Assembly (NCBI GenBank): GCA_024234975.1
Contig: JACKNH010000022.1
Location: 1 to 64,000 of the forward strand
Length of the DNA: 64,000 nt
Direction of reading: 5' to 3'
Source: Gammaproteobacteria bacterium
Lineage (GTDB): Bacteria; Pseudomonadota; Gammaproteobacteria; Ga0077536
Shown piece by piece: positions 15,978 through 25,118 of the stretch. Under the pieces are notes generated by a model. The model saw only the letters and a list, made by a program, of their open reading frames with translations, did not search any database and was not told the origin of the DNA. Both the position numbers and the translations under genes were made by a program. How positions within the stretch are numbered: the first letter of the stretch is position 1; each line of letters opens with the position of its first letter.

Positions 15978-17255
15978 GTGGAAGGCATACTAGACCTAAG
16001 GTACGCGCTCGACACATTCTACTTCCTGGTGATGGGCGCATTCGTCATGTGGATGGCCGCCGGTTTCGCCATGTTGGAAGCAGGCCTCGTGCGCGCCAAA
16101 AACACCGCCGAGATTCTGACCAAGAACATCGTGTTGTACGCCATCGCCTGCATCATGTACATGCTGATGGGTTACAACCTGATGTATCCGGACGGAGGCT
16201 CAGGCTTCTTCCCATCCATTGACCTGAGCTTCATGTTCGGTGGCGACAATGATCCCGCCGCCGTGCTCGCCCAGGGCTCGGACGAGTGGTACGACGGTGA
16301 CTACTACTCAGGCATGTCGGACTTCTTCTTTCAGGTGGTGTTCGTCGCCACCGCGATGTCGATCGTCTCCGGCGCCGTTGCCGAGCGCATGAAGTTGTGG
16401 GCGTTCCTGGCGTTCGCCGTAGTCATGACCGGCTTCATCTACCCGATCCAGGGCTACTGGAAGTGGGGCGGCGGCTGGTTGGATGCCCTCGGCTTCTCCG
16501 ACTTCGCGGGTTCCGGCGTGGTGCATCTGTGCGGCGCGAGTGCGGCGCTGGCCGGTGTATTGCTGCTTGGTGCACGTAAAGGCAAATACCTGCCGGACGG
16601 CAAAATCAAACCAATCCCGGGTGCCAACCTGCCGCTGGCAACGCTCGGCACATTCATTCTGTGGATGGGCTGGTTCGGGTTCAACGGTGGCTCGGAACTC
16701 ATCGTTTCCAACGTGGGTGAAGCCAACGCCGTGGCCGCGGTGTTCGTCAACACCAATGCCGCCGCCGCCGGTGGTGTGGTCGCCGCACTGGTCACCGCGC
16801 AGATCCTGTTCGGCAAGGCCGACCTCACCATGGCGCTGAACGGCGCGCTGGCAGGCCTGGTTGCCATTACGGCTGAACCGCTGGCGCCAACGCCACTGTG
16901 GGCCACGCTCATCGGTGCGGTAGGTGGTGTGCTTGTCGTGTTCTCCATCATCGGTCTGGACAAGCTGAAGATCGACGATCCTGTCGGTGCCATCTCGGTG
17001 CACGGCATGGTCGGCATGTGGGGGCTGTTGGCAGTACCGTTGACCAACAGCGACGCCTCATTTGTCTCCCAGCTTATTGGCCTGGTGTCGATTTTCGCCT
17101 GGACCGCGATTGTCAGTGGCCTGGTCTGGTTCGTGCTGAAGGTGACTATGGGCATCCGTGTCTCCGAAGAAGAGGAATACGAAGGTGTGGACATCGGCGA
17201 GTGTGGTCTGGAGGCGTATCCGGAATTCGGCGCGCGTTCGCAGGCCAACGGCTGA
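15978..17255 (+). CDS. Ammonium transporter, Amt subfamily without signal peptide
   Basis: The 425-residue membrane protein begins GTG 15978 after AGGAG and has eleven predicted membrane segments. Both pore histidines are present (FAGSGVVHLCGAS and ISVHGMVGMWG), as is GWFGFNGGS. It differs from the other two transporters here. It lacks a cleavable signal peptide, starts LRYALDTFYFLVMGAFVMWMAA, has a long periplasmic loop rich in Asp/Gly (about 65-105), and ends in EYEGVDIGECGLEAYPEF. These mark the Amt1-like branch seen in cyanobacteria and other phyla. It is paired with glnK1, and a strong terminator follows. Confidence 0.93.
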   Translation: MEGILDLRYALDTFYFLVMGAFVMWMAAGFAMLEAGLVRAKNTAEILTKNIVLYAIACIMYMLMGYNLMYPDGGSGFFPSIDLSFMFGGDNDPAAVLAQGSDEWYDGDYYSGMSDFFFQVVFVATAMSIVSGAVAERMKLWAFLAFAVVMTGFIYPIQGYWKWGGGWLDALGFSDFAGSGVVHLCGASAALAGVLLLGARKGKYLPDGKIKPIPGANLPLATLGTFILWMGWFGFNGGSELIVSNVGEANAVAAVFVNTNAAAAGGVVAALVTAQILFGKADLTMALNGALAGLVAITAEPLAPTPLWATLIGAVGGVLVVFSIIGLDKLKIDDPVGAISVHGMVGMWGLLAVPLTNSDASFVSQLIGLVSIFAWTAIVSGLVWFVLKVTMGIRVSEEEEYEGVDIGECGLEAYPEFGARSQANG

Positions 17256-17283
17256 TCATCCATCGAACCATGCAGTGACTTGC

Positions 17284-17313
17284 AGGGCGCCCATCCGGGC
17301 GCCCTTTTCTTTC
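17284..17313 (+). terminator. Terminator after amtB1
   Basis: Perfect 9-bp stem AGGGCGCCC / GGGCGCCCT with loop ATCC, followed by TTTCTTT, 28 bp after the stop codon. Confidence 0.85.
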
Positions 17314-17476
17314 GTCATCCCGGACACCGCGCAGCGGTGAGCCGGGACCCCTAGGGCCACACTCAAGGCCACATGGATTCCGGCTCGCGCTCCCATCGCG
17401 AGCGCGTCCGAATTGACGGAGCAGTAAGAAGAAGCCCATGCGGATTTCCCCGGCGTTGGGTGAGGAACCTTTTTTT
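17313..17476 (+). repeat. Dispersed palindromic repeat, copy C
   Basis: The 106-bp core (17313-17418) abuts the amtB1 terminator. The shared tail follows to about 17476 (TTTCCCCGGCGTTGGGTGAG, then a T run). Same orientation as copy B. Confidence 0.8.
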
Positions 17477-17556
17477 CCGCGGGTGTTCTCGAGGCACGGA
17501 TCCGGAGGGCGGAATCCGCGGGGCTGACCCGCGCTGCAATACCCTGGCGCGCGAGG

Positions 17557-17592
17557 GCACAAGAATGGTGATTCTTCGCACCAGTTATGTGC
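17557..17592. promoter_or_regulatory. Paired NtrC-type sites upstream of glnK2
   Basis: Site 1 is GCAC-N7-GTGA at 17557-17571 and site 2 is GCAC-N7-GTGC at 17578-17592. Their start points are 21 bp apart, two helical turns, as in classic NtrC enhancers. They lie 110-145 bp upstream of the sigma-54 promoter. Confidence 0.7.
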
Positions 17593-17700
17593 ATTTGGTC
17601 CGAAATGGAGCCTTTCGCTGGTGCATCGGATTGGTGCATGGCATGGGTACAAAATCCCTATTTCCGATGTATCAAATAGAAATCAATACGTTACGGGTTC

Positions 17701-17716
17701 TGGCATGGTCCATGCA
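17701..17716 (+). promoter_or_regulatory. Sigma-54 promoter of glnK2-amtB2
   Basis: TGGCATGGTCCATGCA has GG (17702-17703) and GC (17714-17715) spaced by exactly 10 bp. The match is slightly weaker than the glnK1 promoter. Confidence 0.7.
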
Positions 17717-17788
17717 CTGGCGGGGCCTGATGGCCTGGACAGCATCGGCTGATTCCAGGTTGCACCTGACCAGAAAGCGAGGAAGCAG

Positions 17789-18127
17789 ATGAAGTTGGTA
17801 ACGGCGGTGATCAAACCGTTCCGGTTGGACGATGTTCGCGAAGCGCTGGCGGAAGTGGGTATCCAGGGGCTGACCGTGACGGAAGTGAAGGGATTCGGGC
17901 GGCAACGCGGGCATACCGAGTTGTACCGGGGCGCGGAATACGTGGTCGACTTCCTGCCCAAATCGAAGCTGGAAGTCGCGGTGCGCGACGACCAGTGCGA
18001 TGCCGTGGTTGAGGCGATTTGCAAGGCGGCCAGCAGCGGCAAGATTGGTGACGGCAAGATTTTCATCACCGATCTGGAGCAGGTCATCCGTATCCGGACG
18101 GGCGAACAAGGTAACGAAGCGCTTTAA
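17789..18127 (+). CDS. glnK: PII nitrogen regulatory protein (second copy)
   Basis: The 112-residue PII is almost identical to the first copy, including Tyr51 in YRGAEYVVDF. Differences cluster after residue 86, for example DQCDAVVEAI against DQATAVIEAI. ATG 17789 follows GAGGAAG. Its partner amtB2 starts 23 bp downstream. The strong identity to copy 1 although the transporters belong to different subfamilies suggests recent duplication or gene conversion of the PII gene alone. Confidence 0.94.
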   Translation: MKLVTAVIKPFRLDDVREALAEVGIQGLTVTEVKGFGRQRGHTELYRGAEYVVDFLPKSKLEVAVRDDQCDAVVEAICKAASSGKIGDGKIFITDLEQVIRIRTGEQGNEAL

Positions 18128-18150
18128 GCGGGCGTGAGAAGGAAAGATAA

Positions 18151-19491
<1,341 letters not shown>

Positions 19492-19521
19492 TCCACAGCC
19501 AGCAGTACAAGGTAGTCCAGT

Positions 19522-19560
19522 GGCCGGGCGGCGTTGCATGGGCAGCGCCGCCCGGTTGCG
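19522..19560 (+). terminator. Hairpin terminator after amtB2
   Basis: Stem CCGGGCGGCG / CGCCGCCCGG of 10 bp with a 12-base loop, followed by TTGCGTTTT. The T run is interrupted, so efficiency is uncertain. Confidence 0.6.
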
Positions 19561-19711
19561 TTTTGGGCCCGCGTACTGACAGAGGTCGAGGTTTGGTAAG
19601 CCCGTCGGATCTGGTGTACATTTTTGACCCGTTGAGTCCGGTGCGGTCGGCGGTCGTGGTTGCCGGGCCGCGGAAGCAAGGGCTCTTATCAGCAACTATC
19701 GGGGGAAACAG

Positions 19712-20050
19712 ATGAAACTTATCACCGCGGTCATCAAGCCGTTCAAGCTTGATGATGTCAGGGAGGCGTTGTCGGAACACGGCGTTCAGGGAATGACCAT
19801 GACCGAAGTCAAGGGGTTCGGTCGGCAGAAGGGGCACACCGAACTCTACCGTGGCGCGGAGTACGTAGTCGATTTTCTGCCCAAGGTGAAAATCGAAGTG
19901 GCCGTCTCCGACGAGAAGGCTGAAGACATCATCGAAGCGATTCGTGGCGCCGCCAATACAGGTTCGATCGGCGACGGCAAGATATTCGTTCAGCCGCTGG
20001 AGCAGACCATCCGAATCCGTACGGGTGAAGTCGGCAACGACGCGCTTTAA
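19712..20050 (+). CDS. glnK: PII nitrogen regulatory protein (third copy)
   Basis: The 112-residue PII retains Tyr51 in YRGAEYVVDFLPK but is more diverged than copies 1 and 2 (VQGMTMTEVKGFGRQKGH, KVKIEVAVSDEKAEDII, VQPLEQTIRIRTGE). The KVKIE segment resembles enterobacterial GlnB/GlnK. It lies 220 bp after amtB2 and 78 bp before amtB3. No sigma-54 match or NtrC dyad is visible upstream, so expression may be constitutive or depend on read-through. Confidence 0.94.
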   Translation: MKLITAVIKPFKLDDVREALSEHGVQGMTMTEVKGFGRQKGHTELYRGAEYVVDFLPKVKIEVAVSDEKAEDIIEAIRGAANTGSIGDGKIFVQPLEQTIRIRTGEVGNDAL

Positions 20051-20128
20051 ACACGACAACGCGAGCGGCGATTTTGGCCGCCGGCCTGCGATACGGGTGG
20101 GCCTACAATTCAAGACTGAGGGGGAAGG

Positions 20129-21409
20129 ATGAAATCCTGGCACAAACTGCTGGCCGGGTCGGCGCTGCTGTCGCCGGCTGCGAGCTTCGCCGCCACCGAT
20201 ACGGGTGATACCGCCTGGCTGCTGACGTCAACGGCGTTGGTGTTGTTCATGACATTACCGGGTCTGGCGCTGTTCTACGGCGGATTGGTGCGTTCAAAAA
20301 ACGTGTTGTCCGTGCTGATGCAATGTTTCGCGTTGACCTGCCTGATGACACTGGTCTGGATTTTCTTCGGCTACGGGCTGGCCTTTGGTGACGGCGGTGG
20401 AATCAACGACTATATCGGCAGCGGCAAGCTGCTGTTAGCCGGTGTGGCGCGCGGTAGCGAGAGTGGTGGCATTCCGGAATCTGTCTTTGTGATGTTCCAG
20501 ATGACCTTTGCCATCATCACGCCGGCGCTGATTGCCGGCGGATTCGCCGAACGCATGCGGTTCTCTGCCGTATTGATCTTCAGCACGCTGTGGCTGGTAC
20601 TCGTTTACCTGCCGGTCTGTCACTGGGTGTGGGGCGGTGGCTGGTTGCAGCAGATGGGGCTCAAGGATTTCGCCGGTGGAACCGTGGTCCATGTGAATGC
20701 CGGCGCAGCGGCGCTGGTTGCCGCGGTGGTGCTCGGGCCACGCCGTGGATTTCCCACCACTGCGATGCCGCCGCATAACATGACTTTGACCGTGACTGGC
20801 GCTTCCATGCTCTGGGTCGGCTGGTTTGGCTTCAACGCCGGCAGCGCCGTCGCCGCCAATTCCGATGCCGGCATGGCAATGCTGGTAACCCATGTCTCGG
20901 CCGCTGCCGGTTCGCTGGCGTGGATGGCGATGGAATGGATCAAACACGGCAAACCCAGCGTGCTCGGCATCGTCACCGGCATGGTGGCGGGTCTCGGTAC
21001 GATCACCCCGGCCTCCGGATTCGTCGGTGTAGGTGGTGCGCTGGCCATCGGTCTGATGGCGGGTGTGGTGTGTTACTACGCCACCAACTTCATCAAGCGC
21101 AAACTGCATATCGATGATTCGCTCGACGTGTTCCCGGTGCACGGTGTCGGCGGCATCATAGGCACGATGTTCGCCGGCTTGTTCGCGGCTGAATCACTGG
21201 GTGGCACAGGCTACGAAGTAACTGGCAGTATGGGTGCACAGTTGCTCGTCCAGGCCACCGGCGTGGTTGCAACTTTCGTCTGGTGTGCGGTACTGACCTG
21301 GATACTGCTGAAGGTTACCGATGCCATGGTCGGTCTGCGAATTTCGCAGGACAAGGAAACGATGGGTCTGGACCTTTCGGAACACGACGAGCGCGGATAC
21401 ATTCTGTAA
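20129..21409 (+). CDS. amtB: Ammonium transporter AmtB (third pair)
   Basis: The 426-residue protein is E. coli AmtB-like with a signal peptide (ending PAASFAA). Pore histidines are in KDFAGGTVVHVNAG and LDVFPVHGVGG, with GWFGFNAGS between. The tail LRISQDKETMGLDLSEHDERGYIL ends identically to AmtB2, showing that copies 2 and 3 are close paralogues. It follows glnK3 and ends before a strong terminator, closing the nitrogen cluster. Confidence 0.94.
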   Translation: MKSWHKLLAGSALLSPAASFAATDTGDTAWLLTSTALVLFMTLPGLALFYGGLVRSKNVLSVLMQCFALTCLMTLVWIFFGYGLAFGDGGGINDYIGSGKLLLAGVARGSESGGIPESVFVMFQMTFAIITPALIAGGFAERMRFSAVLIFSTLWLVLVYLPVCHWVWGGGWLQQMGLKDFAGGTVVHVNAGAAALVAAVVLGPRRGFPTTAMPPHNMTLTVTGASMLWVGWFGFNAGSAVAANSDAGMAMLVTHVSAAAGSLAWMAMEWIKHGKPSVLGIVTGMVAGLGTITPASGFVGVGGALAIGLMAGVVCYYATNFIKRKLHIDDSLDVFPVHGVGGIIGTMFAGLFAAESLGGTGYEVTGSMGAQLLVQATGVVATFVWCAVLTWILLKVTDAMVGLRISQDKETMGLDLSEHDERGYIL

Positions 21410-21439
21410 TCGCCCGATCGTGCGGTTCGTTGAAGCAGG

Positions 21440-21469
21440 ACCGGCGGGGCATCCCCGCCGGTTTTTTTT
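21440..21469 (+). terminator. Rho-independent terminator after amtB3
   Basis: Perfect stem ACCGGCGGGG / CCCCGCCGGT with a 3-base loop and eight T, 31 bp after the stop codon. Confidence 0.92.
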
Positions 21470-21508
21470 CACGCTGCGGTGACCGTCCCGCGCAATTTCC
21501 GCGGCAAC

Positions 21509-21745
21509 CTACAACGTCTTATGGGTGCCGTCACACATCGCGCCCTTGCCACTGCGCTTGCAGCCACACCAGAATTGTTTGCCAGCTTCAGCCAGTTCCA
21601 CTTTAACGGGCGTGAATTCGCTGCCTTTGTGTGAGCCGTCGCAAAAGGGCTGCTTGGACGATTTGCCGCAAGCACACCAGAAATAGGTGCCAGCCTCCAT
21701 CTGAACCGGGTACGGCGACTTCTGTGGGCAGTCTGGTTCGCTCAT
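21509..21745 (-). CDS. CDGSH iron-sulfur domain protein
   Basis: The 78-residue protein contains two CDGSH-type motifs, each C-x-C followed by C-D-G-(S/T)-H: CACGKSSKQPFCDGSH and CGCKRSGKGAMCDGTH. Each should bind a [2Fe-2S] cluster by three Cys and one His. Tandem two-motif proteins of this size are common in bacteria and are thought to act in redox or iron-sulfur handling, but no specific role is proven. It converges with amtB3 and is divergent from the cyclic-nucleotide-binding gene. Confidence 0.9.
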   Translation of the reverse strand: MSEPDCPQKSPYPVQMEAGTYFWCACGKSSKQPFCDGSHKGSEFTPVKVELAEAGKQFWCGCKRSGKGAMCDGTHKTL

Positions 21746-21955
21746 GTGTGTCTCCTTCGTAAGTTCGCGAGGGCCTGCCAGTTCGCATGGCAGTTCAGGT
21801 CGAAATATTCCGATGCTGGATCAGCTTGGTTGGGTAAGCGATTGTTTCCGCTCGCCAAGGAAGCCGAGCATTGCTTGCAAATCAATGAGTCACGCATAAA
21901 ATACAGGTCTGATTGCTTTTTAGCTATTCCCGCCAACCCTGCTGAACGGAACTGT

Positions 21956-23020
21956 ATGGTCGCCATGAACCTGGTTGAAAAAACTCTGCTGAAGACACTG
22001 GTACCCCCTAGCGCGCTGAATGCGGAGAATTTCCAGGAATTGGCTGGCAAGGCATTCGTGGAAGAGATCGGTCAGGGCAAAACGATATTCAAGATCGGCG
22101 ATCTCGACCGTAAGACCACCTACCTGCTGGAAGGCAAGGTCGAACTGACTGACGGCGACGGTCAGACGACAACGTTGGAAGGGGGATCAAGCGCCTCCAA
22201 GCATCCACTGGCCAACCTGCAGCCGCGACGGCACACCGCCAAGGCGCTCACCAATTGCAAGATCACCCGTTTTGACAGTGACCTGCTGGATATCCTGCTG
22301 ACCTGGGACCAGTTGTCCGGCATCGAAGTCAGCGAAATCCAGGTGGCGGAGGAGGACGAGGATCCGGGCACCGACTGGATGACCCGTATTCTGCAGTCCA
22401 AGGCATTTCTGCAGGTACCGCCGGCCAACATCCAGGCCATGTTCATGCGCATGCAGGAAGTGCCGGTGCGCACCGGTGATGTGGTCATCAAACAGGGCGA
22501 CGAAGGCGACTACTACTACCTCATCAAACATGGTGTAGCCAAGGTTTCCCGCAGTTCAAAGACAGGTTCGGCGCTGACATTGGCGACGCTGCGCGACGGC
22601 GATGCTTTCGGCGAAGAGGCCCTGCTGTCCGAATCAAAGCGCAATGCCACGATCACAATGGATTCAGATGGCGTACTGATGCGGCTGTCCAAGGATGACT
22701 TCAACGGCTTGTTGAAGGAGCCGATGCTGAGCTGGATTGACTACGACGCAGCGATGCAGAAAGTCGCTGGTGGCGCCAGATGGCTGGACGTGCGTCTGGA
22801 AAGTGAGTTTGCCAACTCCGGCCTGGAGGGCGCTCTCAATATTCCGCTGTTCATGTTGCGTTTGAAAGCCGAATCGCTGGATCACAAGGTACCGTACATC
22901 GTTTACTGCGATACCGGCCGCCGCAGTTCAGCCGCGGCGTTTCTGCTCAGCGAGCGTGGAATCACCGCCTATGTCTTACGCGGCGGACTGATGTCGCGTA
23001 CCGATACATCTGCGGCCTGA
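21956..23020 (+). CDS. Cyclic nucleotide-binding / rhodanese fusion protein
   Basis: The product is 354 residues from ATG 21956 (ATG 21965 is equally possible); the open frame back to 21746 lacks domain similarity and overlaps the region needed for two promoters. Residues 1-130 look like a degenerate cNMP-binding beta-roll (EEIGQGKTIFKIGD, YLLEGKVELTD). Residues about 145-260 are a second, better one with GDAFGEEALLSESKRNATI, close to the phosphate-binding cassette. The C-terminus is a rhodanese domain with WLDVRLESEF and active-site loop YCDTGRRSS, whose cysteine is present. The fusion implies second-messenger control of a sulfurtransferase or redox reaction. Confidence 0.85.
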   Translation: MVAMNLVEKTLLKTLVPPSALNAENFQELAGKAFVEEIGQGKTIFKIGDLDRKTTYLLEGKVELTDGDGQTTTLEGGSSASKHPLANLQPRRHTAKALTNCKITRFDSDLLDILLTWDQLSGIEVSEIQVAEEDEDPGTDWMTRILQSKAFLQVPPANIQAMFMRMQEVPVRTGDVVIKQGDEGDYYYLIKHGVAKVSRSSKTGSALTLATLRDGDAFGEEALLSESKRNATITMDSDGVLMRLSKDDFNGLLKEPMLSWIDYDAAMQKVAGGARWLDVRLESEFANSGLEGALNIPLFMLRLKAESLDHKVPYIVYCDTGRRSSAAAFLLSERGITAYVLRGGLMSRTDTSAA

Positions 23021-23135
23021 GCAATTTGATCGCTGTGCGTTTGCGCCATTCCGGCGCACGGTAGCGCGCTGATTGGCGTCCGCCGCCAATGTTCACCCCG
23101 CCCGCCCGGTACGTGATACGTACGAGATAGAACCG

Positions 23136-23987
23136 ATGTTCGATGTCATCCCCGGAGTCGATTACTACTGCGTGATCGGCAATCCCGTTGTCCAGAGCAA
23201 GTCGCCTGCCATTCATCAGGCATTCGCCGCCCAGACCGGGCAGCGAATGAGCTACGAAAAAGTACTGGTTCCGCTTGCAGGATTCAGCGATGCACTCGTT
23301 GAATTCAAGCGGCGAGGTGGACGTGGCCTCAACGTGACCGTGCCATTCAAGCAGCAGGCATTTGCCGCGGCTGAAACGTTATCCGCACGCGCCCGTATGG
23401 CTGGTGCGGTCAACACGATGTGGCTGGATGCCGCTGGCGGCTGGCATGCTGACAACACCGACGGCGCCGGCTTGCTGCGCGACCTGCAGAACAACCACCG
23501 GGTATCGATCCACGGCAGGCGCATCCTGGTCTGCGGTGCCGGCGGTGCAGCGCGGGGCGCATTACCGGTCTTGCTGGAGGCTGGACCGCAGGAGATCGTG
23601 ATCGCCAACCGTACACTGGCACGCGCCCAGGCCATCGTCGATGAGTGCGACGAAGGTATGCGCGTACACGCGGTTGGCTATGACGCGCTCTGCGACTTTG
23701 CAGCATTTGACCTCATCATCAACGCCACTTCGTCAGGTCTGAGCGGTGCGGTACCGCCGGTGCCCGCAGTTTGCGTCGCGCCGCATACCTGTTGTTACGA
23801 CATGATGTACGGTGACGGGCCGACCGCGTTTCAGCGCTGGTCACAGGCCCGTGGCGCGGCTGTTGCCATCGATGGTTTGGGCATGCTGGTTGAGCAGGCA
23901 GCGGAAGCGTTCCGCTTGTGGCGTGGCGTCACACCGGACAGCGGCGCTGTGATTGCTGCGATGCGCAATAAGAAATCGGGGGATTGA
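23136..23987 (+). CDS. aroE: Shikimate dehydrogenase
   Basis: AroE reduces 3-dehydroshikimate to shikimate with NADPH in aromatic amino-acid synthesis. The 283-residue product (from ATG 23136; the TTG at 23073 is unlikely) has the substrate-binding NPVVQSKSPAIH, catalytic Lys in NVTVPFKQQAF, Asp in NTDGAG, and the NADP-binding GAGGAARGAL followed by NRTLARA. Length is slightly above E. coli (272). It ends in a convergent spacer facing rsmA. Confidence 0.95.
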   Translation: MFDVIPGVDYYCVIGNPVVQSKSPAIHQAFAAQTGQRMSYEKVLVPLAGFSDALVEFKRRGGRGLNVTVPFKQQAFAAAETLSARARMAGAVNTMWLDAAGGWHADNTDGAGLLRDLQNNHRVSIHGRRILVCGAGGAARGALPVLLEAGPQEIVIANRTLARAQAIVDECDEGMRVHAVGYDALCDFAAFDLIINATSSGLSGAVPPVPAVCVAPHTCCYDMMYGDGPTAFQRWSQARGAAVAIDGLGMLVEQAAEAFRLWRGVTPDSGAVIAAMRNKKSGD

Positions 23988-24338
23988 CGTTTTTCAACGG
24001 CGAAAAAAGCGCGGGTTTCGGCGCGATTCGATGCCTGTCAAGACCTATTTTCCACACCCTGCCGGCGGTCGGGCGGAACCTGCCCTAAATCCTCCGCCGC
24101 TACCTTGAATTCAACGTTGCCGCAACCATTTTTTCATAAATATCATGAGGTTGCGTGTTTGGTTAATTCTTCGCCGATTTAACAATATCGTCATAAAAAC
24201 CGCTGCGGAGTCGCCTTATCTGCAAACATTCCACAGAGTTATCCACAGATACTGTGGGTAACCAGCCGTGCTCAACCGGGACAAGGAGTTAGCTACTCAA
24301 GTTAACGATCTTGTCATATCTGCAATGCGACGCAGCAC
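23988..24338. other. AT-rich convergent intergenic region with DnaA-box-like sequences
   Basis: 351 bp between the 3' ends of aroE and rsmA, without a gene. The middle (about 24118-24200) is far more AT-rich than the surrounding genes. Boxes matching TTWTNCACA lie at 24048-24056 (TTTTCCACA) and 24239-24247 (TTATCCACA). An inverted near-match is at 24253-24261 and a weaker one at 24228-24236. It could be an origin-like or DnaA-titrating site, or simply a regulatory spacer. Confidence 0.45.
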
Positions 24339-25118
24339 TCAGCGATTCGCCAGCAGGTTGGCGACGCGGACATACTCGGCAACGCTGACTGTCTCCGCGC
24401 GGCGCTGGGGATCTATGCCGGCAGCATTGAGGGTGTCGCTGTCACAGAAGGTGCCGAGTGCGTTACGCAGGGTCTTGCGACGCTGACCGAACGCGCGTCG
24501 GATCATCTCATCAAACACGGCGCGGTCGGATACCGGCACCGGTTGTGGACGCGGCCGCATCGACACCACGGCTGAATACACGCGAGGTGGCGGCGCAAAG
24601 GCGCCGGGTGGAACGTCGAAATGATTCACCATCTCGAAATCAACCTGCAGCGCGACTGACAACCGTCCGTAGTCATGGGAATCGGGTGCTGCGCACATAC
24701 GATCAACAACCTCACGTTGCAGCATGAAGACCATGGATTCTATCCGGTCGGACTGTGAGGCCAGATGAAACAGCAGCGGTGTGGAAATACCGTAGGGCAG
24801 GTTGCCAACCACCCGAACAGGCGCGCCGAAGTTGAACGCTGCAACGTCCAGCTTCAGCGCATTCATATGTTCCACGCGCAATTGACCCTGGCGTGCTTCG
24901 GGCCGTGCGGCCATGGCCGACGCAAGTTCCGGGTCGAGTTCGATGACCGTAAGATTCACACCTGCTTCAAGCAGCGGCAACGTGATTGCGCCTCGGCCGG
25001 GGCCGATTTCAATCATGTGCTCACCGGCGCGGGGCGCGATGACATCCACAATCGCGCTGATGTAGTGGCGATCGGCGAGGAAGTGTTGACCTAAGGGTTG
25101 CCGCGTTCGCGGGCTCAC
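24339..25118 (-). CDS. rsmA: 16S rRNA dimethyladenosine transferase
   Basis: RsmA (KsgA) dimethylates two adjacent adenosines near the 3' end of 16S rRNA, a late check in 30S assembly. The 259-residue protein has PLGQHFLAD, the SAM-binding EIGPGRGAIT, and the catalytic NLPYGIS motif, with a C-terminal helical domain (RRAFGQRRKTLRNAL). It overlaps the end of pdxA by 4 bp (ATGA), typical of the lptD-surA-pdxA-rsmA operon. apaGH, normally next, is absent here. Confidence 0.96.
   Translation of the reverse strand: MSPRTRQPLGQHFLADRHYISAIVDVIAPRAGEHMIEIGPGRGAITLPLLEAGVNLTVIELDPELASAMAARPEARQGQLRVEHMNALKLDVAAFNFGAPVRVVGNLPYGISTPLLFHLASQSDRIESMVFMLQREVVDRMCAAPDSHDYGRLSVALQVDFEMVNHFDVPPGAFAPPPRVYSAVVSMRPRPQPVPVSDRAVFDEMIRRAFGQRRKTLRNALGTFCDSDTLNAAGIDPQRRAETVSVAEYVRVANLLANR

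Larger units (their letters stand above)
17256..17788. other. Regulatory intergenic region upstream of glnK2
   Basis: 533 bp without a gene. In order it holds the amtB1 terminator, repeat copy C, two NtrC-type sites, two further GGTGCA half-sites (17620 and 17633) and a sigma-54 promoter. Confidence 0.7.

Noticed and set aside
19560..19711. Sigma-54 promoter before glnK3
   Set aside because: Several GG and GC pairs exist, but none has the required 10-bp spacing with TGGC and TTGC contexts.
24118..24200. dif recombination site in the AT-rich spacer
   Set aside because: The convergent gene orientation suggested a terminus, but no 28-bp sequence resembles the XerC/XerD arms.
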